A stretch of 64,000 bases of DNA from Durusdinium trenchii. Lineage: Eukaryota; Sar; Dinophyceae; Suessiales; Symbiodiniaceae. A model generated the notes under the pieces. The model searched no databases. It saw only the letters and a program-made list of their open reading frames with translations, and was not told the origin of the DNA. A program made the translations under genes and the position numbers. Positions 1 to 11,534 of the stretch are shown piece by piece; the stretch's first letter is position 1; every line of letters begins with the position of its first letter. Where the stretch lies: contig CAXAMN010025273.1 of assembly GCA_963970005.1 (NCBI GenBank), positions 565,649 through 629,648 on the forward strand, given 5' to 3'.

Positions 1-89
1 ACTGCGATCGGATCCTTGCGGTTGAGGTCCAGGGGTGCACACTGCGAGGGGATCCTTGCGGTTGAGGTCCAGGGGTGCACACTGCGATC
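1..89. repeat. 40-bp tandem repeat at window edge
   Basis: Two full 40-bp units (1-40 and 41-80) differ only around the ATC/AGG near their eighth base. The first bases of a third unit follow at 81-89. The array may continue beyond the left edge of the window. Confidence 0.9.
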
Positions 90-196
90 CGGAGCTGGCC
101 ACGCAAGATCGGCGAAGCAGATTGGCGAGGAAGGAAGCAAGGAGGAAGGATGAGGACGAGGAGGCGGCGGAGGCGGAGGAGGAAGAACAGCTGTGA
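26..196 (+). CDS. possible 3' coding end with Glu-rich tail (partial)
   Basis: An open frame runs through the second 40-bp repeat and ends at TGA 194-196. Its last 20 codons encode a run of acidic residues (EDEEAAEAEEEEQL) after a basic stretch (ARKEARRK). No start lies inside the window. The acidic part could equally be purine-rich low-complexity DNA, so this is a weak call. Confidence 0.22.
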   Translation, partial: GPGVHTARGSLRLRSRGAHCDPELATQDRRSRLARKEARRKDEDEEAAEAEEEEQL

Positions 197-248
197 TAAA
201 ATCTAACAACCCTCACCTGGCAGGTGGGGAAAAAACATTAAAAACCTG

Positions 249-315
249 CCAGGGGTCACAAAGGGGTGGTGTTTAGTCCCTAAGTGATTGGGTAATGGGC
301 ACCCCTAACCTCCAT
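249..315 (+). repeat. dispersed repeat, copy A
   Basis: This 67-bp block is nearly the exact reverse complement of 54,127-54,193, with only a few mismatches. It carries no protein-like frame. Two inverted copies 54 kb apart suggest a short non-autonomous mobile repeat (MITE- or SINE-like), but no terminal repeats or target duplications were established. Confidence 0.8.
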
Positions 316-2109
316 TAAGCACCCCTTTGAAACTCCTGGTGACCCTGGTGCTTTATCTTCCGACTAGTTCTAGTCTCATCCGGCCACCGGCCCAAAACAC
401 CGTGCTGCGCAGGTCCGCGGTCCGAAGCAAACAGCCCGAGTCCGCTTCCCGTGGCCCTGATGCCCGGCAACTGCTTCGACGAGGATCGCATTGCCTGCGC
501 TGTTTGGTCGACGGGTGCCAGGCTTCCCGAGCCCGAGCTCACCACACAAATCCACACTAAAGGACAGGATCTGGAGACCAGCAAAAGCCCAGTAATAAGG
601 TGTCTTTGACCGCTCTGGGTTTAAAGCCTATAAGATTTTAAAAGGAACTCAGGATGACTCGACTCTCCATAGTGATCTTGAAGTATCACACTTCCCTCAG
701 CCTCCCCAGTCTGTATGAGATGCCAACTCCATGAGATGCCAACTTGGAGCTATACTCCCTTTACAATTTGCACTCCACGCGGTCTGCGCGGGACATTACC
801 GCGTTCTCCGGGGCGTGCCATCCGTCAGATCCACGTCTATGCCCAGGGAGTGGGCAGCTGAGGATTTCACCTTGGGCAGCTGAGTGGAGGTCAGTGAGGG
901 TCAGTGCTCGCCTTCCAAGGCGGCAAATCAACATGTCACCCGGCAACCATTTCTCAACAAGGTCGAACACTGAGCAACCCTGCGAGATTGAGTTTGAAGT
1001 GCACCTGCACAGGAGTCGGAACATGCAAAACACAGAAAAAACAGGGAAAGGAGGGGCAGCCTGTGCCACTGTGCAAAACATGCCTTGAACACATGCGTTT
1101 CAGGAAGCCAGGGCTCCTCTGGAGGTGATGCATGGGGTTTTAGGGTTTAGGGGCCTCTGCTTGTTGCAAGTATTCGAACCGAATCCGGACAAAAATAACA
1201 ACACCACAGATGGTCTGCAAAGGCGCCTGCATTTCAATCTTTTCAGCAGCTGGTCCGCTGGTCTTGGCCGTTTTGGGGGTCTGAAATTCTTGGGGCCGGG
1301 GCCCCAGTCTAAATGTTGGCACATCAGCAAGCATCTCCTGCCATCTCCTGCCTCCATTTGGTGGTTCTTAGGTGGTGAATGTAGGCCATATTTGCACCAC
1401 CCCACCATGGAGCTTTTGGGTCTTTTTGCGCGCCCAGGTTGAAGCTGCTTGCTCTACGAGACGAGGTGCACTCGATCGCACCTTTCCGGATCACGGTGTG
1501 TGGGGTTTGCAGGAAACATGTGATTCGGTCAATTGCGAAAACACAACTGGACTTCGTCAATTTCCGCTCCTGAAATCTGCCTTTGCATTATGCAAATCAA
1601 ACGTTGACATAGCCTGTTCCACGTGTAGTCTCAACACTTGACTGCGAAATCCACCAGACATGAAGGTATACCTTGACTAGCGTCTCTGTTTTGCTTGGCC
1701 GCGCCCGGAAAATCCCCGACCAGATCCGTCATTCAAAGCACTTCATCTCAGAGTCTCAGCCTGCTCCTAGTAGTAAGGCCAGGAGCCCCGAACGTAGCGT
1801 CCTGCTCCGTTCGTAGCGATGCCCTTTGCCCCTAGTAGCTTCTTGCTCCTAGTAGTAGGGCCAGGAGCCCCTAGCAGGTAGCAGGTAGCCGAGATCTTGT
1901 TCAAGATTGTCCCAGCACTTGGCTCCCCAGAATATCCATTGCAACTCGTTGGTTGGTAAGCCTTCAAGAAATGGAATCATCGCTACTTGAGACCTTCTTG
2001 GCAAGCGAATTCCCATTAAAAGCCACGCTCCACCCAAGCGAGCGCAAACACGCCCGAAACCCACGGCCAGTTTTCTTGCCTGTCGCCTGTCGCCGGTCGA
2101 TCGGTTAAC
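316..2109. other. no supported gene; weak open frames
   Basis: A GC-rich island at 420-560 has open frames on both strands, but no splice pair decides between them. At 1,374-1,394 a 21-nt string recurs with one change near 18,941-18,961 and may belong to a dispersed repeat. Nothing else is supported. Confidence 0.5.
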
Positions 2110-2209
2110 GTGTCACGCAGCGCCTCTTCAGTCTCAGGACGAATCAATGAGGTTGAATCCGTCGCCGCTTTGGAGGATGTTGCGTTGCCCTGCATGGCCG
2201 GCACACTGC
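2110..2209 (+). CDS. possible plus-strand exon, unidentified
   Basis: The plus frame (RINEVESVAALEDVALPCMA) ends directly before a good donor, GTGAGTAT, at about 2,210. The antisense frame is equally open, so the strand is uncertain. No family is recognised. Confidence 0.25.
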
Positions 2210-2210
2210 G

Positions 2211-4362
2211 TGAGTATCGTGCGGTATTCATAGTGCACGGTGTCGTTTTCAACTGGGGAGATACTCCCCGGAGTCATCATGGAAATGGAACACCACCTAT
2301 TAGGAAAGCGGTCGTCCAAGGCACCATTTTCCACTTCCATAATGATTCCAAAGAGTATATTGGGAGTGGAATACTGAAAAGCCTGATAGGCAATTCTTCC
2401 AACCTCCTATGGCCCTATATGCATTGTTTGGGGTTCAGGTTTCAACATCTTCAACACCCTACCTCTAAGACCAAACCAAAGACGTCGATCAAAGGTGTCC
2501 AACTCTTTCTTCAACCCGTCCAGGCGTTTCGCCTCCTCTCCAGCAACGCTGCTTTTGGTCCAAGCTGGCTCGTCTCAACTTGCGCGGCTACGACACAAGA
2601 CCTAACACAAGGCCCCAAGGATCCCAACGACACAATGGCAGCTCTCCATAGCCCTGAGTAGTAGCGACCCAAGCAATCTTGGCAGTGCCATGGTACACAT
2701 ATGGCGCACACCCGCCATATGGCATATGGCGCCATGTTCCCCAAATGTCCCAAACAAACCAACCGGATTCTCAAGGATGTTCATCTGCACTTCGCTGGGA
2801 TCTCAGAGCGGCTGCCACGTACGTCTCGCCCAGCGGGTCCGTCACCCATCCCCCGGGCGTGGTCGGTATTTGACGTCGGAGGAGACGGTGAGGAGACATG
2901 AGGTCATGCACGTGATCCGTCACCCATCCCCCAGGTCGAGTAACTCGAGGTGTTGTACCTTTTCAGAAGTGTTTTTGGACTCGAACAGTATAGTGGCAGA
3001 AGGGGGGGGCCAAAGCTTCAATTCCACTGCAAATGGGTTTGTCTGTAGCGGTGCACGGAGTCCTACCCTTCCTCGGGTAGTCCAGTAGCACCTCATGGTT
3101 TGGAGGCCTCATGGTTGGGGGGCCAGAAGTTTTCAACCTTTTGTACAGGACGGATCTCACTTAGATTTTGCTGCATGGCTCCTGAAATAACAACTATAAA
3201 GGATAACAACTTGATACAAATATTGTACACCCTAGTGGCTTCCAAAACAATTTAAACATGGTTGACCTGATGTTGTAAGTCTAAAATCCTTAGTACAACA
3301 TAGTACAACAATGGTTGTTCGGTAAAGACTCATTACATCAATGATGACGGCAAGCCTAGGGCATATGCCAAAGCATGAACCTTCCAGCCTGCGCACACTG
3401 TTCTGATCTGAAAAAACTGTTCCGATCTGAATCTTCCAGCAGCCCCCCCTAAAAAGAAGCGAGCTTCCCATGTGAGCTGCACCCAGCTGAAGTTTTCCTA
3501 GTTTTCATGAATGGGGATGCTTCAATGGCCAGTGCCTCTTCTCATGGCCTTGTCTAACCTAGCTGCCTAGTAGGGTGACGACCGCAACTCAGCAGGCTTT
3601 GGAGTGCCACAAAGGCTACACCTGGCATGGCTCTTCCCGCTTGAAAAAACCTGTCCACCTGATATGCATGGAGAAACACCTGGACCTGACCCACCTGGCG
3701 ATCTGACGCGTTCCTTGGAGTGATGCCTTGACCGATCACAACCTTCGCTTTCGGCCCACGTCCGTGGGTCGAAAACCGAGGTCATCGGTCACGGTGAAAC
3801 CGAGGTCGTCATCGGTCCGTTTTCCCATGATCATCCATGTTGGAGGCATATAAGTTACATTGACCTTCTTGGAAGGCACCCCCAACTGTTAGGTAAATAT
3901 ATGCCATCCATGGATGGTCAGAAAATATGTCTGGATGCTTAAGGCCCATGAAGGCCGAAGAGCGGCAGTCTCTGGTGACCTGATTGTGCCGATGGATCTC
4001 GATGTTCGCCGCCCCCAAACAAATTCGACCTTGCAGACCTGGATCTGAATCGGTATAGTTCACAGTTCACCTGTAACTTCACCTTATGTCCATTGGTCGC
4101 TTCGTCCAAACCACATGTGCAATGTTAGTCACTGGGTTCATCATGTTCACCAGTCCTAGCTATCTAGTGACAAGGCCCACTCTGTCCACTTCGCCCAACG
4201 GAACCCCCTGGCGAGAAAAGACAAACATCATCTACCATCGACCAGTAACTAAGGCACCTTGCTATACTAGTATGCCATCTCTCGCGGCGCTGGCACGAAA
4301 CCACACGATCCTTTACAGGCCCCCTCCTTTTCCAGCCGCTCGTAAACAGGTTCCCAGGGGAC
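2211..4362. other. no supported gene
   Basis: Mixed-composition DNA. A short palindromic cluster of ATGGC/GCCAT words lies around 2,698-2,735. Open frames are short and lack convincing splice signals. Confidence 0.45.
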
Positions 4363-4414
4363 GCGTTCTTGGAGGCAAACACCAAATCGCCGCAGCTGGG
4401 GCACGTCCAATCGC
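4363..4414 (-). CDS. RanBP2-type zinc-finger exon (first half of the finger)
   Basis: The 52-nt exon is bounded by a CAG acceptor (4,415-4,417) and a GT donor after position 4,363. It encodes DWTCPSCGDLVFASKNA, the first CxxC half of a RanBP2-type zinc finger. It ends two bases into a codon, so the second CxxC pair must come from the next exon, which I did not find. RanBP2 fingers usually bind single-stranded RNA or ubiquitin. A dinoflagellate RNA-binding protein is likely, but this is inference from the motif alone. It resembles the finger at 7.2-7.4 kb. Confidence 0.65.
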
Positions 4415-4511
4415 CTGGCCGACAGCCAGCCCACAGCCAGGCAGGTGGTCTGTACGCCGGTCTGTACTCCGAACCGGTGTACGCCTCCCTACGCCATGAT
4501 GCCGATCCTGG

Positions 4512-4802
4512 ATGGATCCTGGATGGATTCATCCTGGATGCGGCTATCGTTCTGCAATGTCACACCAAACAGTAGCAAAAAGAGATGAGGATGGGTATGT
4601 TGCTCCTCATGCGCCTTTCGCCCCAAAGGTGTCACGAGACCGACTCCCAAAAAAGGTCAGAGGCATCGCTGCCCCACGTTCGTTTCATGCCCCGGGTCAG
4701 CAGCAGAAAAGAAAAGCGCCTGGTTTCATGCCCATGCGCTTGGCCGAACTGGGCTTCGGGGCACCACATCGGTTACACTTGTCCCTGGAGGAGAAAACAT
4801 AG
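4512..4802 (+). CDS. possible plus-strand coding exon, unidentified
   Basis: The frame is rich in Lys, Arg and Pro with a charged C-terminus, and reads more protein-like than its antisense. It ends at a stop near 4,800. It would run against the neighbouring minus-strand zinc-finger exon. No family is recognised. Confidence 0.3.
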   Translation: MDPGWIHPGCGYRSAMSHQTVAKRDEDGYVAPHAPFAPKVSRDRLPKKVRGIAAPRSFHAPGQQQKRKAPGFMPMRLAELGFGAPHRLHLSLEEKT

Positions 4803-7175
4803 TCCTCAGCGACAGCGAGTCGGTGTCGCATTTTTCGGCGGGTGTTTTTTGCGCCAGACTTCAGCGAAGCTGGCAAAGGAAGAGAAGGCTAGAAGCAAGC
4901 ACGATCAATCTTAAGCATCCTATTTTAATATCAAATGACAGTTGATTTTCAGAGTACTTTCCCAATGGCCCTTTCATGTCCATGTTTCCGCCAGGCTCAT
5001 GTTAGTTCTCAGATCTCACCCTCTTGCGCTGATTGAAATAACCGGAAAACCCAAGCCGGCGCTGCAAGCAAGGCTTAGTCAGGCCCAGGGCTGCCCACCA
5101 TGCACACCCAACGCCCGCGCGAAACCCGAGCAAACACACATCACGTCACAACCCTTCAAAGCTGCTTGGTAACATGCCTTAGGCCTTTCTTCCCATCTCT
5201 ATGGCATAGGTCATAGGATGTCATCGGTGCATCGGTGCCATGTCTACTTCCCACGAACGACCTCATCACACGAACGACCTCATCGCTTGCTCGGCATCGA
5301 TGCGCCAAGCAACTCCACAAGATCCGCAGACCCAATCGCCTGGGCGTGTGCCACCCGCACCTGCGGCTGTGCAATGCTGTGCATGCCATGCTGGCCCGGA
5401 AGAGGAGGAACATCATGCGAAGTACTTCAATGCCAAAGCGTTGAACTACGCGTCGTCATGTTCCCAAAGCACCTAGAACTAACCACTTTGAAGGACTCTA
5501 AGGTGGTACAAGGGCTCTGACTCTAACTGCGGGCGCTCCGGAGACTGCAAAGCAGATGTGAAAGGTTGGCTTTCAATCAGCGTTGATTGAATAGTCTTTA
5601 CGGGACAACGAACAATATTGTTTTATACTAGACTACCGCCGCAGGTGGTGGTTCCGTTTTACAGCCTATATAGGTGGTCTGGTCCGGAGGTTTTTCTGCA
5701 GCTGTTCTTGTTTGAGCCGTGTCTTTTTCTTCCCAAAACCGGCGACGGACCTTGATGTGCCAGGTCACTTGGGTAAGATCCGTCTATGGCGGCCCAGGAA
5801 GAACGGCGAATGGCAACTGGATATGAGTCTTCCATGTTTTGGCCTCTAGGAGTAGGGTCCGCCTCTATCCTGGCGTGCCACGGCTCGAGCAAACTGGTCT
5901 TCAATGAGTCCAATGGTCTGGTTCCATCTTAGATCTGCAGGGTCTGCAGGGGGTAGGTATGACATGTTTATGACCTCCGGGGACTCCTTCATTCTCGGCC
6001 TCCACCTCCGCTCATGGCCATCATCATGGCCATCATCGATGCCTGACAAACGCGAAGAGACTCGAAGAGACCAAGAATATATATATATATATATACTTAT
6101 ATATATATAATATATACCTTGGGTCTATCCCATGACCAGGGCTCAGTGGATGATTATGATTAGGTTGCTGCCCTTTCCATGACTGAAATCGTGATCATCT
6201 TTTACCAACTGGGCCCTGGTAGTGGGCTACACCCTCACCATACCATCACCCACCACCCCCAATTTGGGGTCTCCATGTTTGCCCTTTTTGGGGGGTTAAG
6301 GGGTCTTGATTCGACACCTCTTATGGGTCCAGGCCAATGGTTCCGTATGGTATCGGGGTGCCCGGGTGCCGCTGGTCCGGCTGGTCAAATATGATTGCCT
6401 TATCTCTGTACTTCCTCCATCTTTGCATCTCTTCGCTATAGAGGTTCCACAGGTCTGCTGGGTGATGGGGTTGAGAAGTCCCTGGCTTCCAATCTTCCAA
6501 CCTGCCTCTAAAACCACTTGATAACCCCCGCCAATCCTAAGATCATTGTTCTGATGTATCCAAGGTCCAAATATTAAAGTGTTTATCCCTATTCTCAATT
6601 ACCATGCCTTACCCTCACTCATCAACCTTCCACAAGATCCAGCTGTGTCCAACCAGGCTGAGTCAATCCAAGCTGAGTCTTCCCCAAAAATCCTAAGATC
6701 GGCTTGGCAGGCTACTTCACAGAAAACAACTGTTTTGAAGCACCTTTTGGATGTCAACCCGGGGGCCAACCCCCAAACCAAAAAAAAGGAAAGGTCAACA
6801 CAAATGGATCCAAGCGACACGTCAGAGAAACAAAGCAACACAAACCAAACCAAAAGAAGGGAAACAACCAAAACACAACCAAACCAAACCAAAACAAACT
6901 CAAGTGGCAAGTTTCCCTAAAAATCTAGGAACCCAAATGATTAGTGCGAGCACTTCTTCAAGGAAGCTCCTCCCCGCACTCAGGGGGGGAGCTTCCTTCC
7001 GAAGAAGCGTGCGCTATTCGTCCTAGCTAGGAGCTTCTCCCTTATTTAAGTAGGCGCCTACGTGAGGGCGGGCTCTAAAAAGAAGGGATATAATAGACAA
7101 ATAAACGCCCACACAACAAAAAAAACAACAACACCACAACAAACCGAAACAACACCAAGAAAGAACATCTCCCGC
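4803..7175. other. mostly non-coding stretch
   Basis: Holds an AT microsatellite at 6,077-6,116 and A-rich simple DNA around 6,740-6,900. A minus frame at 5,156-5,416 (DEVVRVMRSFVGSRHG) is protein-like but lacks clear splice borders. Confidence 0.4.
6077..6116. repeat. (AT)n microsatellite
   Basis: Alternating AT interrupted by one ACTT. Confidence 0.95.
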
Positions 7176-7430
7176 CTTGCCATCGCCCTTGCCCTTGCTT
7201 CCATCGCCCCAACCACCTCCACCTCCGGCTCCTCCGGCTCCTGCTCCGCCGCCCGTGCCGCAGCGGTTGCAATGCGTTCGCCAGGCGAAGACGTTGTCGC
7301 CACAGTTGGGACAGGTCCAGTCCTCAGCGGTTTTGGGTTGGCACCAGCTCCATCGAGTCCATTCAGAGTCCAGGGTGATCCTTGTCATCCTGGTCCTTAT
7401 GTTTTCCTTGATAGGCGTGTAGAAATACAG
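7176..7430 (-). CDS. RanBP2 zinc finger plus Gly/Lys-rich exon
   Basis: The exon is 255 nt (85 codons), in phase at both ends, between a CACAG acceptor (just above 7,430) and a GC donor (AAG|GC at 7,176). It encodes an N-terminal segment (LYFYTPIKENIRTRM), then a full finger with four cysteines (WTCPNC ... HCNRC), then a glycine run and a GSKGKGDGK tail. The spacing is W-x-C-x2-C-x10-C-x2-C. RanBP2 fingers with Gly/Lys-rich tails suggest an RNA-binding protein. The Gly/Lys-rich exons at 11.4 and 13.2 kb lie on the same strand and could belong to the same gene, but the joins are not shown. Confidence 0.75.
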
Positions 7431-8174
7431 CTGTGAGCCTTCAGGCTTTGGTTTGAGCATCCTACCAGTTAAGTGTGCTTTCGTTGAAAGTTGTTTTTTT
7501 TTTGGGGGGGGGTGGGTGCTTTTGAGTCGGAACCCTGGCAACCATGGTTGAACTTATAGAGCAATTTTTGTCAACACGTATTTTCGCAACAATTTTGGGG
7601 TTGATGGATGGCACCCAATGACTTGTGGCCCATCTGAACCAGGCAAGGTGATTTTTACCCAAGGTCCGGGAATTCATGTTAAATGTTTTTGTGTTTGTTT
7701 GTTCTTTTTTTGGATTTTGCATTTTTGGTTCTGGTATGGCTGGAAATGCAACTTTCCTGGCGCGCAGCGTTTTGTCCAACTCGGAGTGCACTTTGGGAAG
7801 CACGCAGCGCTAATCTTAATATCTAGGTCTTCTGTCAAATGGCAAAAGCCTCATCGATGGTGTTCACAATGTTTTATCTATTTATTCATTTTTGTTTAGC
7901 TGACTTTTGCGGGCAGGCGCAGCACTATATGCCCTCAGGTGGCTTACAAAAGGCATCTTATGGTTTAACCTCCAAACTTTAACCTCGGGTGGCTTACAGG
8001 AGATGTACTATCTTGGACTGGTCCGTTTCCTTCCATAAATTTACCTTGGCAGCGCTTGTAACCTTAGCATCCAAGTCTTTTGTCAAATAACCTGACAGCC
8101 TGGTGGCCCTTAGCATCCACTGTTATGGGGTTGCGGTGGTCTGGTGTGTACATGCTCAATATATGTTTATATTC

Positions 8175-8203
8175 GTATATATGTATGTATATATATATAT
8201 ATG
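8175..8203. repeat. (AT)n/(ATGT)n microsatellite
   Basis: Alternating AT with ATGT interruptions. Confidence 0.9.
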
Positions 8204-8271
8204 TTAGTTAGTTAGTGCAGCAGCTGGTGGAACAGTCCAAAAAGGTCTATATACTAAGGACTAAGTTTGTT

Positions 8272-8450
8272 AATGAAAAGCAAGGAAAAGCAACACAAGC
8301 ACAGAAAAACAAGAAACGCACAGAAGCACTGAGAAGCAAGGAAAAAGCAAAGCAAGGAAAGCAGGAGAGATCATAGTGAAGCAAGAGAAAGCAAGACAAG
8401 CACAGAAAAGCAACAAAAGCAGCAATTGGCAGAAACAAAGCAAACACATG
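8272..8450. repeat. AAGCA-rich low-complexity tract
   Basis: The plus strand is almost free of T and repeats AAGCAAGG/AGCACAG words irregularly. The hydrophobic minus-strand frame across it is a product of this composition, not a gene. Confidence 0.75.
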
Positions 8451-9278
8451 TTTACATAAAGATTAACACCTCCATTCCCAAGAATGGCAGCCATGGCTTC
8501 GGCCAGCTTTAAGCGACCCTAGGGAGATGAAGAAGGATTGCATGACTGCATGATGATTAGAACAAGGAGCCTGTAGACTCTAAACTCTAAACTAAAGAGG
8601 AGATTTCATCTGGAGGGACCCCATACCAATTGAACCTCACAATCAACGACCTTTTTTATTTTCCCAGTGTCCTACAGGTTTGCAGGATCCAAAGACGTTT
8701 TGGTGGATAGGTTCACCCAAACTCGGTGGGAAGATTTCACCTCAGCAGCTTCCGACAGGTCCACCTGCAACAGTGAGAAAGACAACCGGCCCCAGCGGGC
8801 AGGGTAGACTGATCAATTTCGGTGGGGGCCGAAGCCACCAGGTCGTTGCTGTTCGGAGCTCTATGGCTTGGAACCTGCAAACCGCTTGGGTCGTTCAGGT
8901 CCGTCCACCAGGCAGTCTTCCTGGCAGGTGTCCTTTTTCAGGTTCCGAATGCAGAACTCATTAATAAGTCATGAGTCATCAGGTTCCTTGGAAATGATCT
9001 TCAGGTTCCATCTTCCCAATCCTTCATCTTACACTCAGGACTCCCCGGCCCCGAGACGCCCGGAGACGCCGACCGCTGGCCAGGCGGACGGGCCGTCTCC
9101 GAGCCAAGCCACGTGGCACGGACCCCAAATCTATCTCAGTCCGAGCCAAATACTTCAAATGAACACACCAACAATGTCGTCAGCGCCTTGCAACCGCCAT
9201 CAATGCCAGTCCTTCTTGGGGTCCAAAAAAGAAGGTCACCCATATTCCGCCAAGGCTCTCCAGGCTTCACAGGCCCAC

Positions 9279-9365
9279 CTCCACCAGCGCTGGCGCCTTG
9301 CCTGGGAAAACCGCCGTGTCAAAAAGGAAGATGCGCAGCAAGGCGCCGTGATGTTCAGGGTCCAT
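9279..9365 (-). CDS. possible exon, unidentified
   Basis: The frame from ATG 9,365 (MDPEHHGALLRIFLFDTA) runs to a GT donor after 9,279 (GAG|GTGGGC). The hydrophobic pattern is protein-like. A second minus frame and the plus frame are also open, so this remains tentative. Confidence 0.35.
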
Positions 9366-11407
9366 GTCACAACAAATACTTCAGGCTGTCACAGACCTGC
9401 GATCCCCATGGCCAAAAATAAACAATTCCCGTCCAACCTGGAGATTGAGCAGCATCCATCACAAAACATAGATCCCGAAAGCCAGCTTTCCATCTCTTTC
9501 CCATCCACCCACGCATCATGCGACGCAAGTTGCGAGGCAGGCTTGCAATCCACCCACTTTCCATCCACCATGTTGTAGTCATAGTTCGCAAACACCTTAG
9601 ACCACCAAATTCAATGTGGGAGTTGCAGTGTCAAGTCCTTCAACACCAGGTGGCCGCGTTGGCTTCGTCGACGCTGGAGAAAGTGATGAAGCCTCAGTGC
9701 AAGTGATGCCTCTGTGAGAACAAAATTAACAAAAGCACCTCAAATATCTGGAAGAAGTCCTGAGATGTTTTAATCCAGCATCCGGTGAAATCAAAAAACC
9801 ATTGTTCTTTTTTGGTCTTCCGAGCGAACCAAATCAAGTGTGGTGGCTGTACACCTTTGCAAGCCTTTGCTAATGTAACACCAAAACATGTTCGTTGATT
9901 ACGCATATAGGTAAATACAGCAGTCGCGAAGAAGAGCATTTGAAGATTGAGCCAGAAGCAGTAGGGGGGGGTCCATGAACCTCGCCCTTGCTTGAAAAGG
10001 ACAATCCTCTCTTCCCAGGCGTCTTGCGTCTTGTACTTTTGCACACTTGGAAGGTACAAGCTTAGTTGAATTGGGCAACGATGCCACATTCTCTTCCAAC
10101 TAAGCAGATCTTGGTGCTCCAGATCTCCTAACCTCCGTGCCCACACCTTACATTAAATGGCAAAAAAAGCATGAAGCCAAAACACCTGGAACAAAAAAAG
10201 AAAAAAAACACGACCAGTCCACCATGTAGCCAACTTGCAAAAACCACCACCAGTCCACCGTCCACTGTCCTTCTTCGGTCTCCTAGTGCTAGATGACGAC
10301 CACGCGGCAATAGCCCTTGGACTCGCCCATCCTCGGTGTCCGACCCTGTGTGGTGGTGGTGGATGGTGACGGATGATGGTAGTCTTCTTGCTTCTTTTAA
10401 AGCCTTGGGTGGGAGAAATCCAAAACCAAAAGCACCATGGTGACTTCTGTTCTTCCATGTTTTCATGTCACTGACCTGTGGCTGGTGGTTCTTGCTCCGC
10501 TTTTTCAGATCCAGGAACATTCGGCGGCGTTTCCGGACGGCCGTCCCTGTTTTCGCGCCCGATCGTTTCGGTTTGAAAATGGTTAGGAGGTGACCCGACC
10601 ACCCCAGAGCAGTTGAAGTTGGCAGCTACCCACTGCACTATACTTCAGTGAGTACTTAAGTGTCAAAACTCATTTCAGAAAGACTTGTGTATTTGTTTCA
10701 GTCGATGCTGCGTGGTCGGTCTCATTGCAGGACAAGTATGGACAAGTGATCCCTTCGACCTATAAAAAAACACGAGGCCAGAGTTCCATTCTTTTGGGGG
10801 GTAGTGTTTGCTAAAAGGTACTCAGGAATGTTTCAATTGCCCAAGCAGTGAAAAATCCAGGCTTCTCGCCCACCATCATCTTCACCTCTAAAATGTGCCC
10901 AAAGTGTTCGAAAGCACTCCTCACCTGGCCAAGTTCTCAAATGCAAAAAAAAAGGCCTTGGAAAAAGCACGGCCCTAGAGCCCTGCTGGTGCGCCAAATT
11001 CGACAGTTGCTCTAAAAGGCACCCCCCAATCTTACTTGCATGCGGTGAGCTTAGTGGGAGTGAGCTTAGTGGGTAGTTGATGCTATCCTTGTAGCTGCTT
11101 CAATGGAAATAGAAATTCAATACTCATCCACCTTGGCTGATGCACAGCTCCCTCCAATCCATCTTGCATGACACATCCACACGAAAACCGCACATTGCCT
11201 GTGGCTCACTGACCACCTTGGGCAGGGCCCCCACGAAGACCTCCCGTGCGCGTGCGCGTGGTGATGTGGTGTTCTGACATGGTGAAGTGACCGAGCTGGA
11301 CACAGGATGAACCTGGATCAAAGCATCAGCGGAACATAAAACGACCTGCCAAATATCCAACTGCCTCAAGGCACCTCCACCTGCAAGTGAACTTGCAGCA
11401 CCCCCAC
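9366..11407. other. no supported gene
   Basis: Short open frames on both strands, with no convincing splice-bounded exon. No repeat of note was seen. Confidence 0.4.
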
Positions 11408-11534
11408 CTTGCAGGATGCGTTGTTCGTACTCGCCATGGAGCTACTGCCCTTGCTCTTGCCCTTGCCCTTGTCGCTGCCAAAGCTGCCCCACTTGGCATC
11501 GCCCTTGCCCTCCCAACCCGGTGGAGGGCCATAC
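11408..11534 (-). CDS. Gly/Lys-rich exon
   Basis: A 127-nt stretch between a GAG acceptor and a GT donor (AAG|GTGGGG). It encodes YGPPPGWEGKGDAKWGSFGS followed by KGKGKSKG. The alternating Gly-Lys composition matches the tail of the 7.3-kb zinc-finger exon, so a shared gene or related low-complexity RNA-binding proteins are likely. Too short for a domain call. Confidence 0.55.

Larger units (their letters stand above)
7431..9278. other. non-coding stretch with simple repeats
   Basis: Contains an AT microsatellite (8,175-8,203) and the AAGCA-rich tract. No coding stretch is supported. Confidence 0.45.

Noticed and set aside
8247-8494. A long hydrophobic minus-strand frame resembling a membrane protein.
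   Set aside because: It is produced by the T-poor AAGCA-rich repeat on the other strand and has no splice signals.
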